Assembly: GCF_017741815.1 (NCBI RefSeq)
Contig: NZ_JAGHMF010000001.1
Coordinates: 51,896-115,895 of the forward strand
DNA length: 64,000 bases
From: Rhizobium sp. 16-488-2b
GTDB taxonomy: Bacteria; Pseudomonadota; Alphaproteobacteria; Rhizobiales; Rhizobiaceae
Direction of reading: 5' to 3'
This document shows positions 9,234-20,608 of the stretch, in pieces. How positions within the stretch are numbered: the first letter of the stretch is position 1; every line of letters begins with the position of its first letter. The translations under genes and the position numbers were made by a program. The notes beneath the pieces were generated by a model. The model did no database searches. It saw only the letters and a program-made list of their open reading frames with translations, and was not told the origin of the DNA.

Positions 9234-9734
9234 TCATTCGCCTAGGCTTTTGCCGGACCATGGCGACTTGCCGTTCGGGTCGCGCTGATAATCGTCCGCG
9301 TCGAGATCGACGACGGTTGCATTGTTATCCCGATAAGGGGAGTGCGCCGATGTGCGGGACGGTCCGGAAGCACCCACCACCACGAAACGGCGGCTCACAT
9401 AATTCCACGCGAGATCCCGAACGGCGGGGATGAAGATGAGCAGCGCGACGATATCGCTGATGAAGCCGGGAATGATCAGGAGCAGCGCGGCGATGACGAA
9501 CATTGCCGGGCGCAGCAGCTCGCGGCCCGGCACGGCGCCGGCGCGACCTTCCATCGACATGCGTTGCAGGATGCCGATACCCTGGCGGCGCAACAACATC
9601 ATGCCGGCCACGAAACTCAGCATAACCAGTCCGAGCGTCGCCCAAAGACCGACCGCCTTGCCGACAATCACGAAGCCCGCGATCTCGACCAAAGGCATGA
9701 GCAGCAGAAAACCAGGCAGCATTGTAAGGCGCAT
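9234..9734 (-). CDS. fxsA: FxsA family membrane protein
   Basis: FxsA is a small cytoplasmic-membrane protein; in Escherichia coli its overproduction relieves exclusion of phage T7 by the F factor, and its normal role is unclear. The protein of about 166 residues has three or four hydrophobic segments in its first 100 residues (GFLLLMPLVEIAGFVIVG, TLGLVMLSFVAGMMLL, FVIAALLLIIPGFISDIVAL) and the typical PGFISD motif, then a charged, low-complexity tail. The ATG at 9734 follows GGAGAG; a longer ORF from 9764 lacks conservation. It lies next to secB and divergent from timA, a conserved Rhizobiales layout. Confidence 0.9.
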   Translation of the reverse strand: MRLTMLPGFLLLMPLVEIAGFVIVGKAVGLWATLGLVMLSFVAGMMLLRRQGIGILQRMSMEGRAGAVPGRELLRPAMFVIAALLLIIPGFISDIVALLIFIPAVRDLAWNYVSRRFVVVGASGPSRTSAHSPYRDNNATVVDLDADDYQRDPNGKSPWSGKSLGE

Positions 9735-9860
9735 TATTTCTCTCCGGCTCTCACCGGTCTCCATTGAAATCGGCCCAACGTACCGGACCCATTTGAATCA
9801 TCTGTATATGCAGACTATATGGGTATACAAATTCTAGATGTTAACAGATTGCGGCGGGAT

Positions 9861-10565
9861 ATGGGTTCAAACGACTTCATCACTTTGTTTTTTCTCGTGG
9901 CGGCGGTGCTGATATTTTTGCAGCTGCGCAATGTCCTTGGTCGACGCACGGGAAATGAGAAGCCGCCACGCGATCTCTACACGCCGCGCGATGCTGCCGG
10001 CCCCGAGACGCCGGATGCCGGAAAGGTCGTAACCTTGCCGCGCCGCGATGCGGCAGGCGAGGAAGAGGACCGCTTCGCGGTAATCGACGCCTTCGCCCCG
10101 GCCGGCACGCCGCTCAATGAATCGCTGCGGGAGATGAACAAGGCCGATCCTTCCTTCAACCCGAAGGAATTCGTCAACGGCGCCCGCATGGCTTATGAAA
10201 TGATCGTGATGGCCTTTGCCGATGGCGATCGCAAGACGCTTAAGAATCTGCTGTCCAAGGAAGTCTACGAAGGCTTCGACGCAGCAATCGCCGATCGCGA
10301 AAGCAAGGGCGAGAAGGTCAAGTCCACCTTCGTCGGCATCGATAAGGCCGAAATCAAGAATGTCGAGGTCAATGGCAGCGAAGCGCAGATCACCTTGCGC
10401 ATCATCAGCCAGATGATTTCTGCGACCTACGACAAGGCCGATGTCCTTGTTGACGGTGACGCGGAAACCGTTGCCGAGATCAACGATCTCTGGACATTCG
10501 CACGCGACACCCGCTCGCGTGATCCGAACTGGAAACTCGTGGCCACCGAATCGGAACATGAGTGA
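9861..10565 (+). CDS. timA: Tim44/TimA family adaptor protein
   Basis: Bacterial TimA proteins are membrane-anchored relatives of the C-terminal domain of mitochondrial Tim44. The protein of 234 residues has one N-terminal transmembrane segment (FITLFFLVAAVLIFLQL), a proline- and charge-rich linker to about residue 85, and a Tim44-like domain from NPKEFVNGARMAYEMIVMAFADGD to the end (VDLWTF-type motif, RDPNWKLVATE). The start ATG 9861 is chosen because the hydrophobic anchor begins straight after it. It overlaps mltA by 8 bases, and secB lies close by on the other strand. Confidence 0.9.
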   Translation: MGSNDFITLFFLVAAVLIFLQLRNVLGRRTGNEKPPRDLYTPRDAAGPETPDAGKVVTLPRRDAAGEEEDRFAVIDAFAPAGTPLNESLREMNKADPSFNPKEFVNGARMAYEMIVMAFADGDRKTLKNLLSKEVYEGFDAAIADRESKGEKVKSTFVGIDKAEIKNVEVNGSEAQITLRIISQMISATYDKADVLVDGDAETVAEINDLWTFARDTRSRDPNWKLVATESEHE

Positions 10566-11676
10566 TGATGAGCGAGGCTTTGCCCTCGAGGCGATAGGCT
10601 TTGACGATCTGGAAGGCTGGCGGGATGATGATCCCTCCAGCCTTTTCGAGGCTATGGAAGCCTGTCGTCAACATATCGAACAGACCAAGCCCTACCGCAC
10701 CGGATCGCTGGGCCTGACCAGCGCCGATCTTCTGGACCTGCTGCAGGCCGCGCGCGATGCCAGACCGACATCGGCAAGCGAGGCAAGAGCCTTGTTTGAA
10801 GCGCACTGTCGACCTTTCCTGATCAAGCGGACAGACGGCCAACCCGGTTTCGTAACTGCCTTCTACGAGCCCGAGATAGCCGTCTCGGCCAAGCCCGACG
10901 ACGAATACCGCTTCCCATTCTACCGCCGCCCTGACGATCTGATCGACCTCGACGATCAGAACCGCCCAGCCGCGATGGATCCAAGCTACATGTTCGGCCG
11001 CCTGCATGAGGGATCGATCGAGCCATATCTCGACCGCGCCGCCATCGACAAAGGCGCGCTGGAAGGGCAGGGGCTGGAAATTTGCTGGGCAAAATCCAAG
11101 GTCGAGGTCTTCTTCGTGCATGTCCAGGGCGCCGCACGCCTGCGCTATCCAGATGGGCGCACGGGGCGCATCACCTATGCGGCAAAGGCCGGCCATCCGT
11201 TCTCGGCGATCGGCAAACTGCTGATCGATCTCGACGAGATCGACCGATCAAACATCTCCATGCAATCGATCCGGCATTGGCTGGCCATCAACCCCGACCG
11301 TGTCGATGACATCCTCGCGCACAATCGCTCCTACATTTTCTTTCGCGAGGTCGAGATCGACAACGAGCATGCCGGCCCGATCGCGGCTGCCAAGGTGCCG
11401 TTGATTGCAGGACGGTCGCTTGCCGTCGATCGTCTGATCCACACCTTCGGCTTTCCGTTTTACATCCACTCGCAAGGTCTGCTTCATCTGCAGGGTGGAA
11501 AGCCTTTTCAGCGCCTGATGTTGGCGCTCGACACCGGCTCGGCCATCGTTGGCCCGGCGCGAGGCGATATCTTTACGGGCTCCGGCGACGCGGCCGGCGA
11601 GCTTGCCGGCACCGTGCGCCATGGCGCCGATTTCGCGATCCTGATCCCGAACAAAGCCGCCGCGAGGTTTGCGTGA
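10558..11676 (+). CDS. mltA: membrane-bound lytic murein transglycosylase A
   Basis: MltA cleaves peptidoglycan glycan strands with formation of 1,6-anhydro-N-acetylmuramic acid. The protein of 372 residues has the MltA domain with GFVTAFYEPEIAVSAKPDDEYRFP near residue 95, the beta-barrel part VHVQGAARLRYPDG near 185, and the C-terminal 3D domain with LMLALDTGSAIVGPARGDIF, where the catalytic aspartates lie. No N-terminal signal peptide is obvious from the chosen start, which overlaps timA; export may use another route. It is coupled to smr by a TGATG overlap. Confidence 0.93.
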   Translation: MSDDERGFALEAIGFDDLEGWRDDDPSSLFEAMEACRQHIEQTKPYRTGSLGLTSADLLDLLQAARDARPTSASEARALFEAHCRPFLIKRTDGQPGFVTAFYEPEIAVSAKPDDEYRFPFYRRPDDLIDLDDQNRPAAMDPSYMFGRLHEGSIEPYLDRAAIDKGALEGQGLEICWAKSKVEVFFVHVQGAARLRYPDGRTGRITYAAKAGHPFSAIGKLLIDLDEIDRSNISMQSIRHWLAINPDRVDDILAHNRSYIFFREVEIDNEHAGPIAAAKVPLIAGRSLAVDRLIHTFGFPFYIHSQGLLHLQGGKPFQRLMLALDTGSAIVGPARGDIFTGSGDAAGELAGTVRHGADFAILIPNKAAARFA

Positions 11677-12254
11677 TGGCGAAGGATCGCAAGCTCAGCG
11701 CCGATGAACGCATTTTGTGGGGCAAGGTTGCCCGCAGCACGCGCCCCATGCCGGGCAACGCCGGGGCAATGAACGAGCTCGATGCTTTCCTGGTGGAGGC
11801 CGAAAAGGAAGCGGATGTCGCCAACCTGAAAGCCGCCGCCGCACCAAAATCGGTCGCAGGCGCTAGCGGGCAACCTGAACCGTCAGCGGCACCGAAGCCT
11901 GCGGGTGGCATCCACCACCCACTGGAGCGCCCGGTGAAGCGCAAGATCGCCAAGGGCCGCCTCGCGCTCGAGGCGCGCATCGATCTCCATGGCCTCGTTC
12001 AAAGCGAAGCCCACATCATGCTGCTCGAATTCCTGATGCGGGCCCATGATCGCGGCATGCGCCATGTCCTCGTCATCACCGGCAAGGGCAGTTCGCTCGG
12101 CAGCGATGGCGCGTTGAAGCGTGCCGTGCCGATGTGGTTTTCCAAGCCCGAATTTCGCTATCTCATCTCGTCTTACGAGGCCGCGGCGCAGCACCATGGC
12201 GGCGAGGGCGCACTCTACATCCGCCTCTCTCGTCGTGTGGGCGATCGGCTATGA
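11676..12254 (+). CDS. Smr domain protein (Smr/MutS2 family)
   Basis: The Smr domain is a small nuclease or nucleic-acid-binding fold, found alone or at the end of MutS2. The 192-residue protein has a charged, alanine/proline-rich N-terminal half and the Smr domain from about residue 95 with the signature LEARIDLHGLVQSEAHIMLL (DLHG) and HVLVITGKGSS (TGKG). It begins with an ATG overlapping the mltA stop and ends overlapping the start of the XRE regulator, so four genes from timA onward are tightly packed. The substrate is not known. Confidence 0.92.
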   Translation: MAKDRKLSADERILWGKVARSTRPMPGNAGAMNELDAFLVEAEKEADVANLKAAAAPKSVAGASGQPEPSAAPKPAGGIHHPLERPVKRKIAKGRLALEARIDLHGLVQSEAHIMLLEFLMRAHDRGMRHVLVITGKGSSLGSDGALKRAVPMWFSKPEFRYLISSYEAAAQHHGGEGALYIRLSRRVGDRL

Positions 12255-12628
12255 CGCCATTCGGGGAAGCGATCCGCAAGCTGAGGGAGCGCAAGGGGGT
12301 GTCGCAGAAGCAGATGGCCGAAGCGTTGAACGTCTCTCCGGCCTATCTCTCGGCACTTGAGCATGGAAAGCGCGGCGTCCCGACGTTCGATCTTCTGCAG
12401 CGGATCGCCGGCTACTTCAACATCATCTGGGACGAAGCCGACGATCTGTTCCTGATCGCGCGCTTTTCCGATCCGCGAATTGTCATCGATACCTCGGGTT
12501 TGGCGGCCGAATACACGACCTTCGCCAACCGTTTGGCGGGGTCTATTCGCCATCTGGATGAGGCGACCCTGGCAAAACTGTCGGAGGTTCTCGAAAATGC
12601 GGAAAACGCTGACGGAAAACGGTCATAA
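12251..12628 (+). CDS. XRE-family helix-turn-helix transcriptional regulator
   Basis: This 125-residue protein carries a Cro/C1-type helix-turn-helix at about residues 5-60: FGEAIRKLRERKGVSQKQMA followed by LNVSPAYLSALEHGKRGVPT. The remainder is a short helical tail (about residues 75-125) of unknown role, with no sugar- or metal-binding domain. The start ATG overlaps the smr stop codon. It is the last gene before gyrB and is conserved in this place in Rhizobiales. Its target is unknown; small XRE proteins this close to a coding cluster often regulate their own operon (inference). Confidence 0.9.
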   Translation: MTPFGEAIRKLRERKGVSQKQMAEALNVSPAYLSALEHGKRGVPTFDLLQRIAGYFNIIWDEADDLFLIARFSDPRIVIDTSGLAAEYTTFANRLAGSIRHLDEATLAKLSEVLENAENADGKRS

Positions 12629-12663
12629 TCCCCTGTTTTATGCGCTCTTGGCGACCGCTGGCA

Positions 12664-12692
12664 TTGGGAACTTCATGCAAAAACCCTATATT
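12664..12692 (+). promoter_or_regulatory. probable gyrB promoter
   Basis: TTGGGA (12664-12669) and TATATT (12687-12692) are separated by 17 bases and lie about 70 bases before the gyrB start, in the 133-base gap after the XRE gene. This is a reasonable sigma-70-type match. Confidence 0.5.
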
Positions 12693-12713
12693 CAACGTGA
12701 TTAAGGCCGGTGA

Positions 12714-15197
<2,484 letters not shown>

Positions 15198-15219
15198 TCG
15201 CTGGCATTTATCGAAATAA

Positions 15220-15253
15220 CGGCCCTGCAGCTCCAGCTGCGGGGCCGTTTTTT
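15220..15253 (+). terminator. gyrB terminator
   Basis: A GC-rich stem (CGGCCCTGCAGCT pairing with AGCTGCGGGGCCG, one bulge) with a 2-base apex is followed by six T residues, 23 bases after the gyrB stop. This is a classic intrinsic terminator. Confidence 0.9.
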
Positions 15254-15262
15254 ATTGCACCA

Positions 15263-15856
15263 TTATCCGGCTACGAATTTACCCTTGAAGGCGACTTCGG
15301 CGAGCGGCTTGCGCTGGCTGGGGAATTCGCGTTCCTGGTTGCGCTCCGAAAGCACGCTCTTGTCGGCAAGGCGCCCGAAGGCGATGCCCGCCTCCACGCG
15401 GTAGCCTTCCGGAATGGCGAATGTATCGCGGATCTCATCATGCTTGATGCCACCCATCCCATGGGCATAGAAGCCGGAAAGCTTGGCTTGCAGCGCAAGA
15501 TAGCCCCAGGCGGTGCCGGCATCGAAGGAGTGCGTGTAGCTCTTGCGCCCCTCGGAAAAGTCGCCGCTAAAGCCCTTCGACACGACGAAGATCAGTGCGG
15601 ACGCATTCTTCGCCCATTCCTGATTTGACTCGACCAGCAGCGATACGAATTTGTCCCAGTCGTCGGAGCCCTTCAACGTGTAGATGAAGCGCCACGGCTG
15701 CTGGTTGGCCGAGGAGGGTGCCCAATGCGCGGCGTCCAGCACGGTCAGCAGCTCGGCTTCGTCGATGATCTCGCCGGTAAAGGCGCGGGGCGACCAGCGG
15801 TCGAGAAAGATCGGCTCGATCGGGTATTGGGATTCGCGGCTGTTGCTCTTTGTCAT
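15263..15856 (-). CDS. nitroreductase family protein
   Basis: This is an FMN-dependent nitroreductase-fold protein of 197 residues. Its N-terminal half has RWSPRAFTGEIIDEAELLTVLDAAHWAPSS-type FMN-binding motifs (SPRAF; WAPSSANQQPWRF near residue 50), and later GTAWGYLALQAKLSGFYAHGMGG and GIAFGRLADK. Such proteins reduce quinones, nitroaromatics or other substrates with NAD(P)H; the true substrate cannot be told from sequence. It is a single gene, convergent with gyrB and divergent from the FAH hydrolase. Confidence 0.9.
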   Translation of the reverse strand: MTKSNSRESQYPIEPIFLDRWSPRAFTGEIIDEAELLTVLDAAHWAPSSANQQPWRFIYTLKGSDDWDKFVSLLVESNQEWAKNASALIFVVSKGFSGDFSEGRKSYTHSFDAGTAWGYLALQAKLSGFYAHGMGGIKHDEIRDTFAIPEGYRVEAGIAFGRLADKSVLSERNQEREFPSQRKPLAEVAFKGKFVAG

Positions 15857-16094
15857 GATCTTTCCGATGGTTGGTGGCGCGGTGCCGGGGTCTCCTCGGC
15901 AAACGCAGTCTTGTCACTCTTATGCGTCCGTCAAGATATTTGGGCACCACGCGCCGGAAAGACAGTGGCCCGTTGCCCGGATTCTCGCTGGACTTTTGAA
16001 CGAGCGTACCGCTCGCACGAAAAGCCGTAATGACACCGGTGAATAATTCGTTCATAGGTGATGGAAACATGGCTCACGCTGAGGAGGATATTCG

Positions 16095-16937
16095 ATGAAG
16101 CTCATGCGCGTTGGAGAGATCGGCCAGGAAAAGCCGGCAATGCTGGATGCGGACGGCAAGATCAGGGATCTGTCCGGTCATGTATCCGATATCGCGGGCG
16201 CGTCGATCTCGCCTGAGGGCTTGGCCAAGCTGGCGGCGATCGACCCGAAAACCCTTCCCGAGCTTCAGCCAGGTCGCATCGGCGCCTGCGTTGCTGGCAC
16301 CGGCAAGTTCATCTGCATCGGCCTCAACTTCTCCGACCACGCCGCCGAGACCGGCGCCGCTGTGCCGCCCGAGCCCGTCATCTTCATGAAGGCTACCTCG
16401 GCCATCATCGGCCCGAACGACAACGTTCTCATCCCGCGCGGCTCCGAGAAGACCGATTGGGAAGTCGAGCTTGGCGTCGTCATCGGCAAGACCGCGAAAT
16501 ATGTCAGCGAAGCCGACGCGCTCGATTACGTGGCGGGCTACTGCGTCTCGCACGACGTCTCCGAGCGCGCCTTCCAGACGGAGCGGGCCGGACAGTGGAC
16601 CAAGGGCAAGTCCTGCGACACCTTCGGTCCGATCGGCCCATGGCTGGTGACCAAGGACGAGATCGCCGATCCGCAGAACCTCGGCATGTGGCTGAAGGTC
16701 AACGGCGAAACCATGCAGAACGGCTCGTCGAAGACCATGGTCTATGGCGTTGCCTTCGTCGTTTCCTATCTCAGCCAGTTCATGTCGCTGCATCCGGGCG
16801 ACGTCATCTCGACCGGCACCCCTCCTGGCGTCGGCATGGGCATGAAGCCACCGCGTTTCCTGCGCGCCGGCGACGTTGTCCAGCTCGGCATCGAAGGTCT
16901 CGGCACGCAGAAGCAGACGTTTCAGGCCGATTTCTAG
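16095..16937 (+). CDS. fumarylacetoacetate hydrolase family protein
   Basis: The 280-residue protein has the FAH catalytic domain: IGLNFSDHAAETGAAVPPEP near residue 80, then FMKATSAIIGPND, DWEVELGVVIGK with metal-binding acidic residues, SHDVSERAFQ and DVISTGTPPGVGMG. Members act as hydrolases or isomerases in aromatic and sugar-acid catabolism, for example 2,4-diketo-3-deoxy-L-fuconate hydrolase or ureidoglycolate lyase-like enzymes; the substrate is unresolved here. The start ATG follows GAGGAGG closely. It stands alone with its own terminator. Confidence 0.9.
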   Translation: MKLMRVGEIGQEKPAMLDADGKIRDLSGHVSDIAGASISPEGLAKLAAIDPKTLPELQPGRIGACVAGTGKFICIGLNFSDHAAETGAAVPPEPVIFMKATSAIIGPNDNVLIPRGSEKTDWEVELGVVIGKTAKYVSEADALDYVAGYCVSHDVSERAFQTERAGQWTKGKSCDTFGPIGPWLVTKDEIADPQNLGMWLKVNGETMQNGSSKTMVYGVAFVVSYLSQFMSLHPGDVISTGTPPGVGMGMKPPRFLRAGDVVQLGIEGLGTQKQTFQADF

Positions 16938-16974
16938 GCGTTTGACGAGTATTAAGCATTTGAGCGCAGCATCA

Positions 16975-17007
16975 TGCCGGGGAGAGAATCCCCGGCATTT
17001 CTTTATT
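16975..17007 (+). terminator. terminator after the FAH-family gene
   Basis: ATGCCGGGGA and TCCCCGGCAT form a perfect 10-bp stem with a GAGAA loop, followed by TTCTTTATT, about 38 bases past the stop codon. Confidence 0.85.
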
Positions 17008-17141
17008 GCGGTGCGGATCGCTCATGTTGCTGTGCAACAAAAACCTGTTACTGTGCGTTGAGATGCCAGCACATCGTTGGAAAGAGTCCGATGCCTTTCA
17101 GCAGGCGTCATCTTCCAGATGAAAGAAAGGTGATGCATCTC

Positions 17142-18419
17142 ATGTTTTACCAGCTTTATGAATTGAATCATGCCGCGATGGCGCCTTACCGCGCCGTGGC
17201 CGATATCATGCGGCTTGCCTATGCCAACCCGCTCAATCCGTTGTCCCAAACCCCCTGGGGCCGGACGATGGCCGCGGCACTCGAAATGTTCGAGCGCACG
17301 ACGCGCCGCTACGGCAAGCCGTCCTTCGATCTGCCCGAGACCGTCATCGGCGACAAGAAGGTCGCGGTTCGAGAAGAGGTTGTCTGGGCACGACCCTTCT
17401 GCAATCTGCTGCATTTCTCGCGCAACCTGCCGGCTGCCCACGCTCCCGACCCGCGCATCCTGATCGTCGCCCCCATGTCCGGGCACTATGCGACGCTTCT
17501 GCGCGGCACGGTCGAGGCACTGCTGCCGAGCGCGGATATCTACATCACCGATTGGATCGACGCCCGCATGGTGCCGATGACCGACGGGACCTTCGATTTC
17601 AATGATTATGTCGATTACGTCATCGAGATGCTGCACTTCCTCGGGCCGGACACCCACGTGATCGCGGTCTGTCAGCCCTCCGTGCCGGTGCTTGCTGCCG
17701 CAGCCGTCATGGAAGAAGCCAACGATCCGCTGGCGCCGGCGTCGATGACGCTGATGGGTGGCCCGATCGATACCCGCATCAATCCGACCGCCGTCAACCA
17801 GCTGGCCAAGGACAAGCCGCTGGAATGGTTCGCCGAAAACGTGATCATGAACGTTCCCTGGCCGCAGCCAGGCTTCATGCGGCCGGTCTATCCTGGCTTC
17901 CTGCAGCTCTCCGGCTTCATGTCGATGAACCTCGACCGGCATCTTGTCGCCCACAAGGAGTTCTTCATGCATCTGGTGAAGAACGATGGCGAGCCGGCCG
18001 AAAAGCATCGCGACTTCTACGACGAATATCTCGCCGTCATGGATCTCACCGCCGAGTTCTACCTGCAGACCGTCGATCAGGTCTTCATCAGACACGCGCT
18101 TCCGAAGGGTGAACTCGAGCATCGCGGCAAGCTGGTCGACCCCACGGCGATCCGCAACGTGGCGCTTTTGACCGTCGAGGGCGAGAACGACGACATCTCC
18201 GGCGTCGGCCAGACCAAGGCCGCCCAGACCATTTGTACCAACATCCCCGACCACATGCGAATGCATTACCTGCAACCGGATGTCGGCCACTACGGCGTCT
18301 TCAACGGCTCGCGTTTCCGCCGCGAGATCGCGCCACGCATTATCAACTTCGTCCGCGAGCATGGCCGCGCCGGAAAACCGGCGGTCAAGCGCGTGATCAA
18401 GGGCGGCAAATCAACCTGA
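17142..18419 (+). CDS. phaZ: intracellular polyhydroxyalkanoate (PHB) depolymerase
   Basis: This enzyme mobilises stored polyhydroxybutyrate granules in the cytoplasm. The protein of about 425 residues starts MFYQLYELNHAAMAPYRAVA, typical of rhizobial PHB depolymerases, has the VIAVCQPSVPVLAA nucleophile elbow with the active-site cysteine near residue 178, and the C-terminal depolymerase signature FYLQTVDQVFIRHALPKGEL followed by VEGENDDISGVGQT and PDVGHYGVFNGSRFR with the catalytic histidine. I choose ATG 17142, 11 bases after AAAGG; ATG codons at 17133 and 17091 are alternatives. Confidence 0.93.
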   Translation: MFYQLYELNHAAMAPYRAVADIMRLAYANPLNPLSQTPWGRTMAAALEMFERTTRRYGKPSFDLPETVIGDKKVAVREEVVWARPFCNLLHFSRNLPAAHAPDPRILIVAPMSGHYATLLRGTVEALLPSADIYITDWIDARMVPMTDGTFDFNDYVDYVIEMLHFLGPDTHVIAVCQPSVPVLAAAAVMEEANDPLAPASMTLMGGPIDTRINPTAVNQLAKDKPLEWFAENVIMNVPWPQPGFMRPVYPGFLQLSGFMSMNLDRHLVAHKEFFMHLVKNDGEPAEKHRDFYDEYLAVMDLTAEFYLQTVDQVFIRHALPKGELEHRGKLVDPTAIRNVALLTVEGENDDISGVGQTKAAQTICTNIPDHMRMHYLQPDVGHYGVFNGSRFRREIAPRIINFVREHGRAGKPAVKRVIKGGKST

Positions 18420-18564
18420 TTTAGCATCGTCTGAATTAGCATTGCGCTTTCAAGGCCTTGTCCGATTTGAGTGGAGATCATCTTGAAGCGGTGTCAAACG
18501 GTAACCACATCGATTTCCAGCGTTCGGCATTTCGCCGGGCGCGAAAATGCGAGGATACCGCACG

Positions 18565-18999
18565 ATGAACCAGTCAGCATTGCTTCGCCCGGATTGGACT
18601 CCGGCTACCATTGCCCTGATGATCCTCGGCTTCGTGGTTTTCTGGCCTCTGGGTCTCGCCATGCTCGCCTACATCATCTTCGGGGAGCGTCTGCGCGGCT
18701 TCAAGCGCGACGCCAATAGTGCCGCCGATGGATTCTTCGCCGGCTGCCGACGTTCGCATGGCCGCTATCGCCCGCAATTCTCAACGGGCAATGTCGCCTT
18801 CGACGATTGGCGCAAGGCCGAGCTCGACAGGCTCGAGGAAGAACGCCGCAAGCTCGATGAAATGCGCGAGGACTTCGAAACCTATGTGCGCGAGCTCCGC
18901 CGCGCCAAGGATCAGGACGAGTTCGACCGCTATATGCGCGATCGCAAGAACACCAGGCGTGATGATAACGGCCCGGTTGCCGAATATCAGGCGCCGTAA
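18565..18999 (+). CDS. DUF2852 domain membrane protein
   Basis: This 144-residue protein matches the DUF2852 pattern seen across Rhizobiales: an N-terminal hydrophobic span (IALMILGFVVFWPLGLAMLAYIIFG), then a basic patch and a soluble segment with NVAFDDWRKAELDRLEEERR and EFETYVRELRRAKDQDEFDR, probably a coiled coil. The function is not known. The start at ATG 18565 matches the usual N-terminus MNQSALL; an ORF start six codons earlier is not conserved. It is followed by its own terminator. Confidence 0.85.
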   Translation: MNQSALLRPDWTPATIALMILGFVVFWPLGLAMLAYIIFGERLRGFKRDANSAADGFFAGCRRSHGRYRPQFSTGNVAFDDWRKAELDRLEEERRKLDEMREDFETYVRELRRAKDQDEFDRYMRDRKNTRRDDNGPVAEYQAP

Positions 19000-19023
19000 C
19001 CGCGATCGACATCAAAACATCAG

Positions 19024-19048
19024 CCGGCACCATTAGGTGCCGGTTTTT
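19024..19048 (+). terminator. terminator after the DUF2852 gene
   Basis: CCGGCACC and GGTGCCGG pair perfectly around ATTA and are followed by five T residues and CTTT. It lies 24 bases beyond the stop codon. Confidence 0.9.
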
Positions 19049-19081
19049 CTTTGACCGGAATTGCGACGAATCATATAGAAA

Positions 19082-19849
19082 ATGCCGATGTTCCCGCTCT
19101 TGTCCAAGCCACGACGCAGTGTCCGCAAACCGGCTCCGCCGGAGACGCGCACGCTCGACGTTGCCGGACGGCTGATGCCGCTGACGATCAAGCAGCACGA
19201 GCGCGCAACCCGCATCACGCTGCGCATCGAGCCCGGTGGCCGCGCCCTCAAGATGACGATCCCGAGCGGCCTGGCGCGACGCGATGTCGACGCCTTCCTC
19301 GACCGGCACCAGGGCTGGCTCATGACCAAGCTCGCGAAATTCTCGACCGATACCGGCCTTCACGATGGCGGTACGATCCTGTTTCGCGGCGTGTCCCATC
19401 GCATTCAGCACACGGGCAGCCTGCGCGGGCTGACCGAAGTGACGGTCGTCGATGGCAAGCCGGTGCTGCGGGTGAGTGGCATGCCGGAGCATCTCGGCCG
19501 CCGCATCGCGACGTTTCTCAAGAAGGAAGCGCGGGCCGATCTCGAGCGGCTCGCAAAATTCCATGCGCATTCGATCCGGGCGCCGATCAAGTCGATCTCG
19601 ATGAAGGATACGCGCAGCCGCTGGGGCTCCTGTTCAGCCGAGGGAAATCTCAGCTTCTCCTGGCGCATCATCATGGCGCCGCCCGCAGTCGTCGATTATC
19701 TCGCCGCCCACGAAGTCGCCCATCTCAAGGAGATGAACCACGGTCCCCACTTCTGGGCGCTGTGCAAGAAGCTGTGCCCTGGGATGGAAGATGCAAAATC
19801 CTGGCTGAAGCGGCACGGCAGCCTGCTGCATGCGATCGACTTCGACTGA
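19082..19849 (+). CDS. M48-type/YgjP-like zinc metallopeptidase
   Basis: The 255-residue protein belongs to the YgjP/DUF45 (WLM-related) metallopeptidase group. The zinc site is AAHEVAHLKEMNHGPHFW near residue 210 (HEVAH plus a downstream histidine), preceded by MKDTRSRWGSCSAEGNLSFSW, the most conserved motif. The N-terminal half (about residues 40-120) is a beta-rich region with RATRITLRIEPGGRALKM. No signal peptide is visible, so it is probably cytoplasmic. Substrates are unknown. It sits alone 88 bases before trpF. Confidence 0.9.
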   Translation: MPMFPLLSKPRRSVRKPAPPETRTLDVAGRLMPLTIKQHERATRITLRIEPGGRALKMTIPSGLARRDVDAFLDRHQGWLMTKLAKFSTDTGLHDGGTILFRGVSHRIQHTGSLRGLTEVTVVDGKPVLRVSGMPEHLGRRIATFLKKEARADLERLAKFHAHSIRAPIKSISMKDTRSRWGSCSAEGNLSFSWRIIMAPPAVVDYLAAHEVAHLKEMNHGPHFWALCKKLCPGMEDAKSWLKRHGSLLHAIDFD

Positions 19850-19937
19850 TCAGCCCCCGCCAATAAACCATCGTCCAAAATATCGCAGCACTCGGAATTG
19901 GCTCGACTCACGGCCTTTTTCGTGTCACTTCGCTGCC

Positions 19938-20606
19938 ATGAAACCGGATATCAAAATCTGCGGCCTGAAAACGGCCGAAGCGATCGATCGCGCGGTGACG
20001 CGCGGCGCGACCCATATCGGCTTCATCTTCTTCGAAAAGAGCCCGCGCTACATCGAGCCCGATGATGCCGCCAAACTGGCTGACCGGGTGCGCGGCCGCG
20101 CCAAGATCGTTGCCGTGGTGGTCAATCCGACCAATGATGATCTCGACGAGATTGTCGCCACGTTAAGGCCGGATATTCTCCAGCTTCATGGCGACGAAAG
20201 CCCCGAGCGCGTTTTGACCATAAAGGCCGTTTACGCTTTGCCGGTTATGAAGGCGTTTTCGATCCGCACCGCCGATGATCTGAAGCGCGTCGAGGCCTAT
20301 ATTGGTATCGCCGATCGTTTCCTCTTCGACGCCAAGCCGCCGAAGGGATCGGAATTGCCCGGCGGCAATGGCGTGTCCTTCGACTGGACGCTGCTCAGCT
20401 GGCTTGACGGCACCGTGGATTACATGCTTTCCGGTGGCCTGAACAAGGACAACATCGCCGAAGCCCTTGCCATTACCAAGGCCCCGGGGCTCGATGCGTC
20501 CTCGGGTCTGGAAAGCGCGCCCGGCGTGAAAAGCGTCGCACTGATTGATGAGTTTTTCGATGCGGTCGAGCAGGCTTGCCGGCCTGAAATGGCCTCAGGG
20601 AGTTGA
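19938..20606 (+). CDS. trpF: phosphoribosylanthranilate isomerase TrpF
   Basis: TrpF converts phosphoribosylanthranilate to CdRP in tryptophan synthesis. The 222-residue protein has the (beta-alpha)8 barrel signatures: [17 protein letters not shown] at the start with the catalytic cysteine, [28 protein letters not shown], and [31 protein letters not shown] near the end. ATG 19938 fits the conserved N-terminus; the longer ORF adds unrelated residues. Its stop overlaps a possible TTG of trpB and the two are separated by two bases from the chosen GTG. Confidence 0.95.
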   Translation: MKPDIKICGLKTAEAIDRAVTRGATHIGFIFFEKSPRYIEPDDAAKLADRVRGRAKIVAVVVNPTNDDLDEIVATLRPDILQLHGDESPERVLTIKAVYALPVMKAFSIRTADDLKRVEAYIGIADRFLFDAKPPKGSELPGGNGVSFDWTLLSWLDGTVDYMLSGGLNKDNIAEALAITKAPGLDASSGLESAPGVKSVALIDEFFDAVEQACRPEMASGS

Positions 20607-20608
20607 TA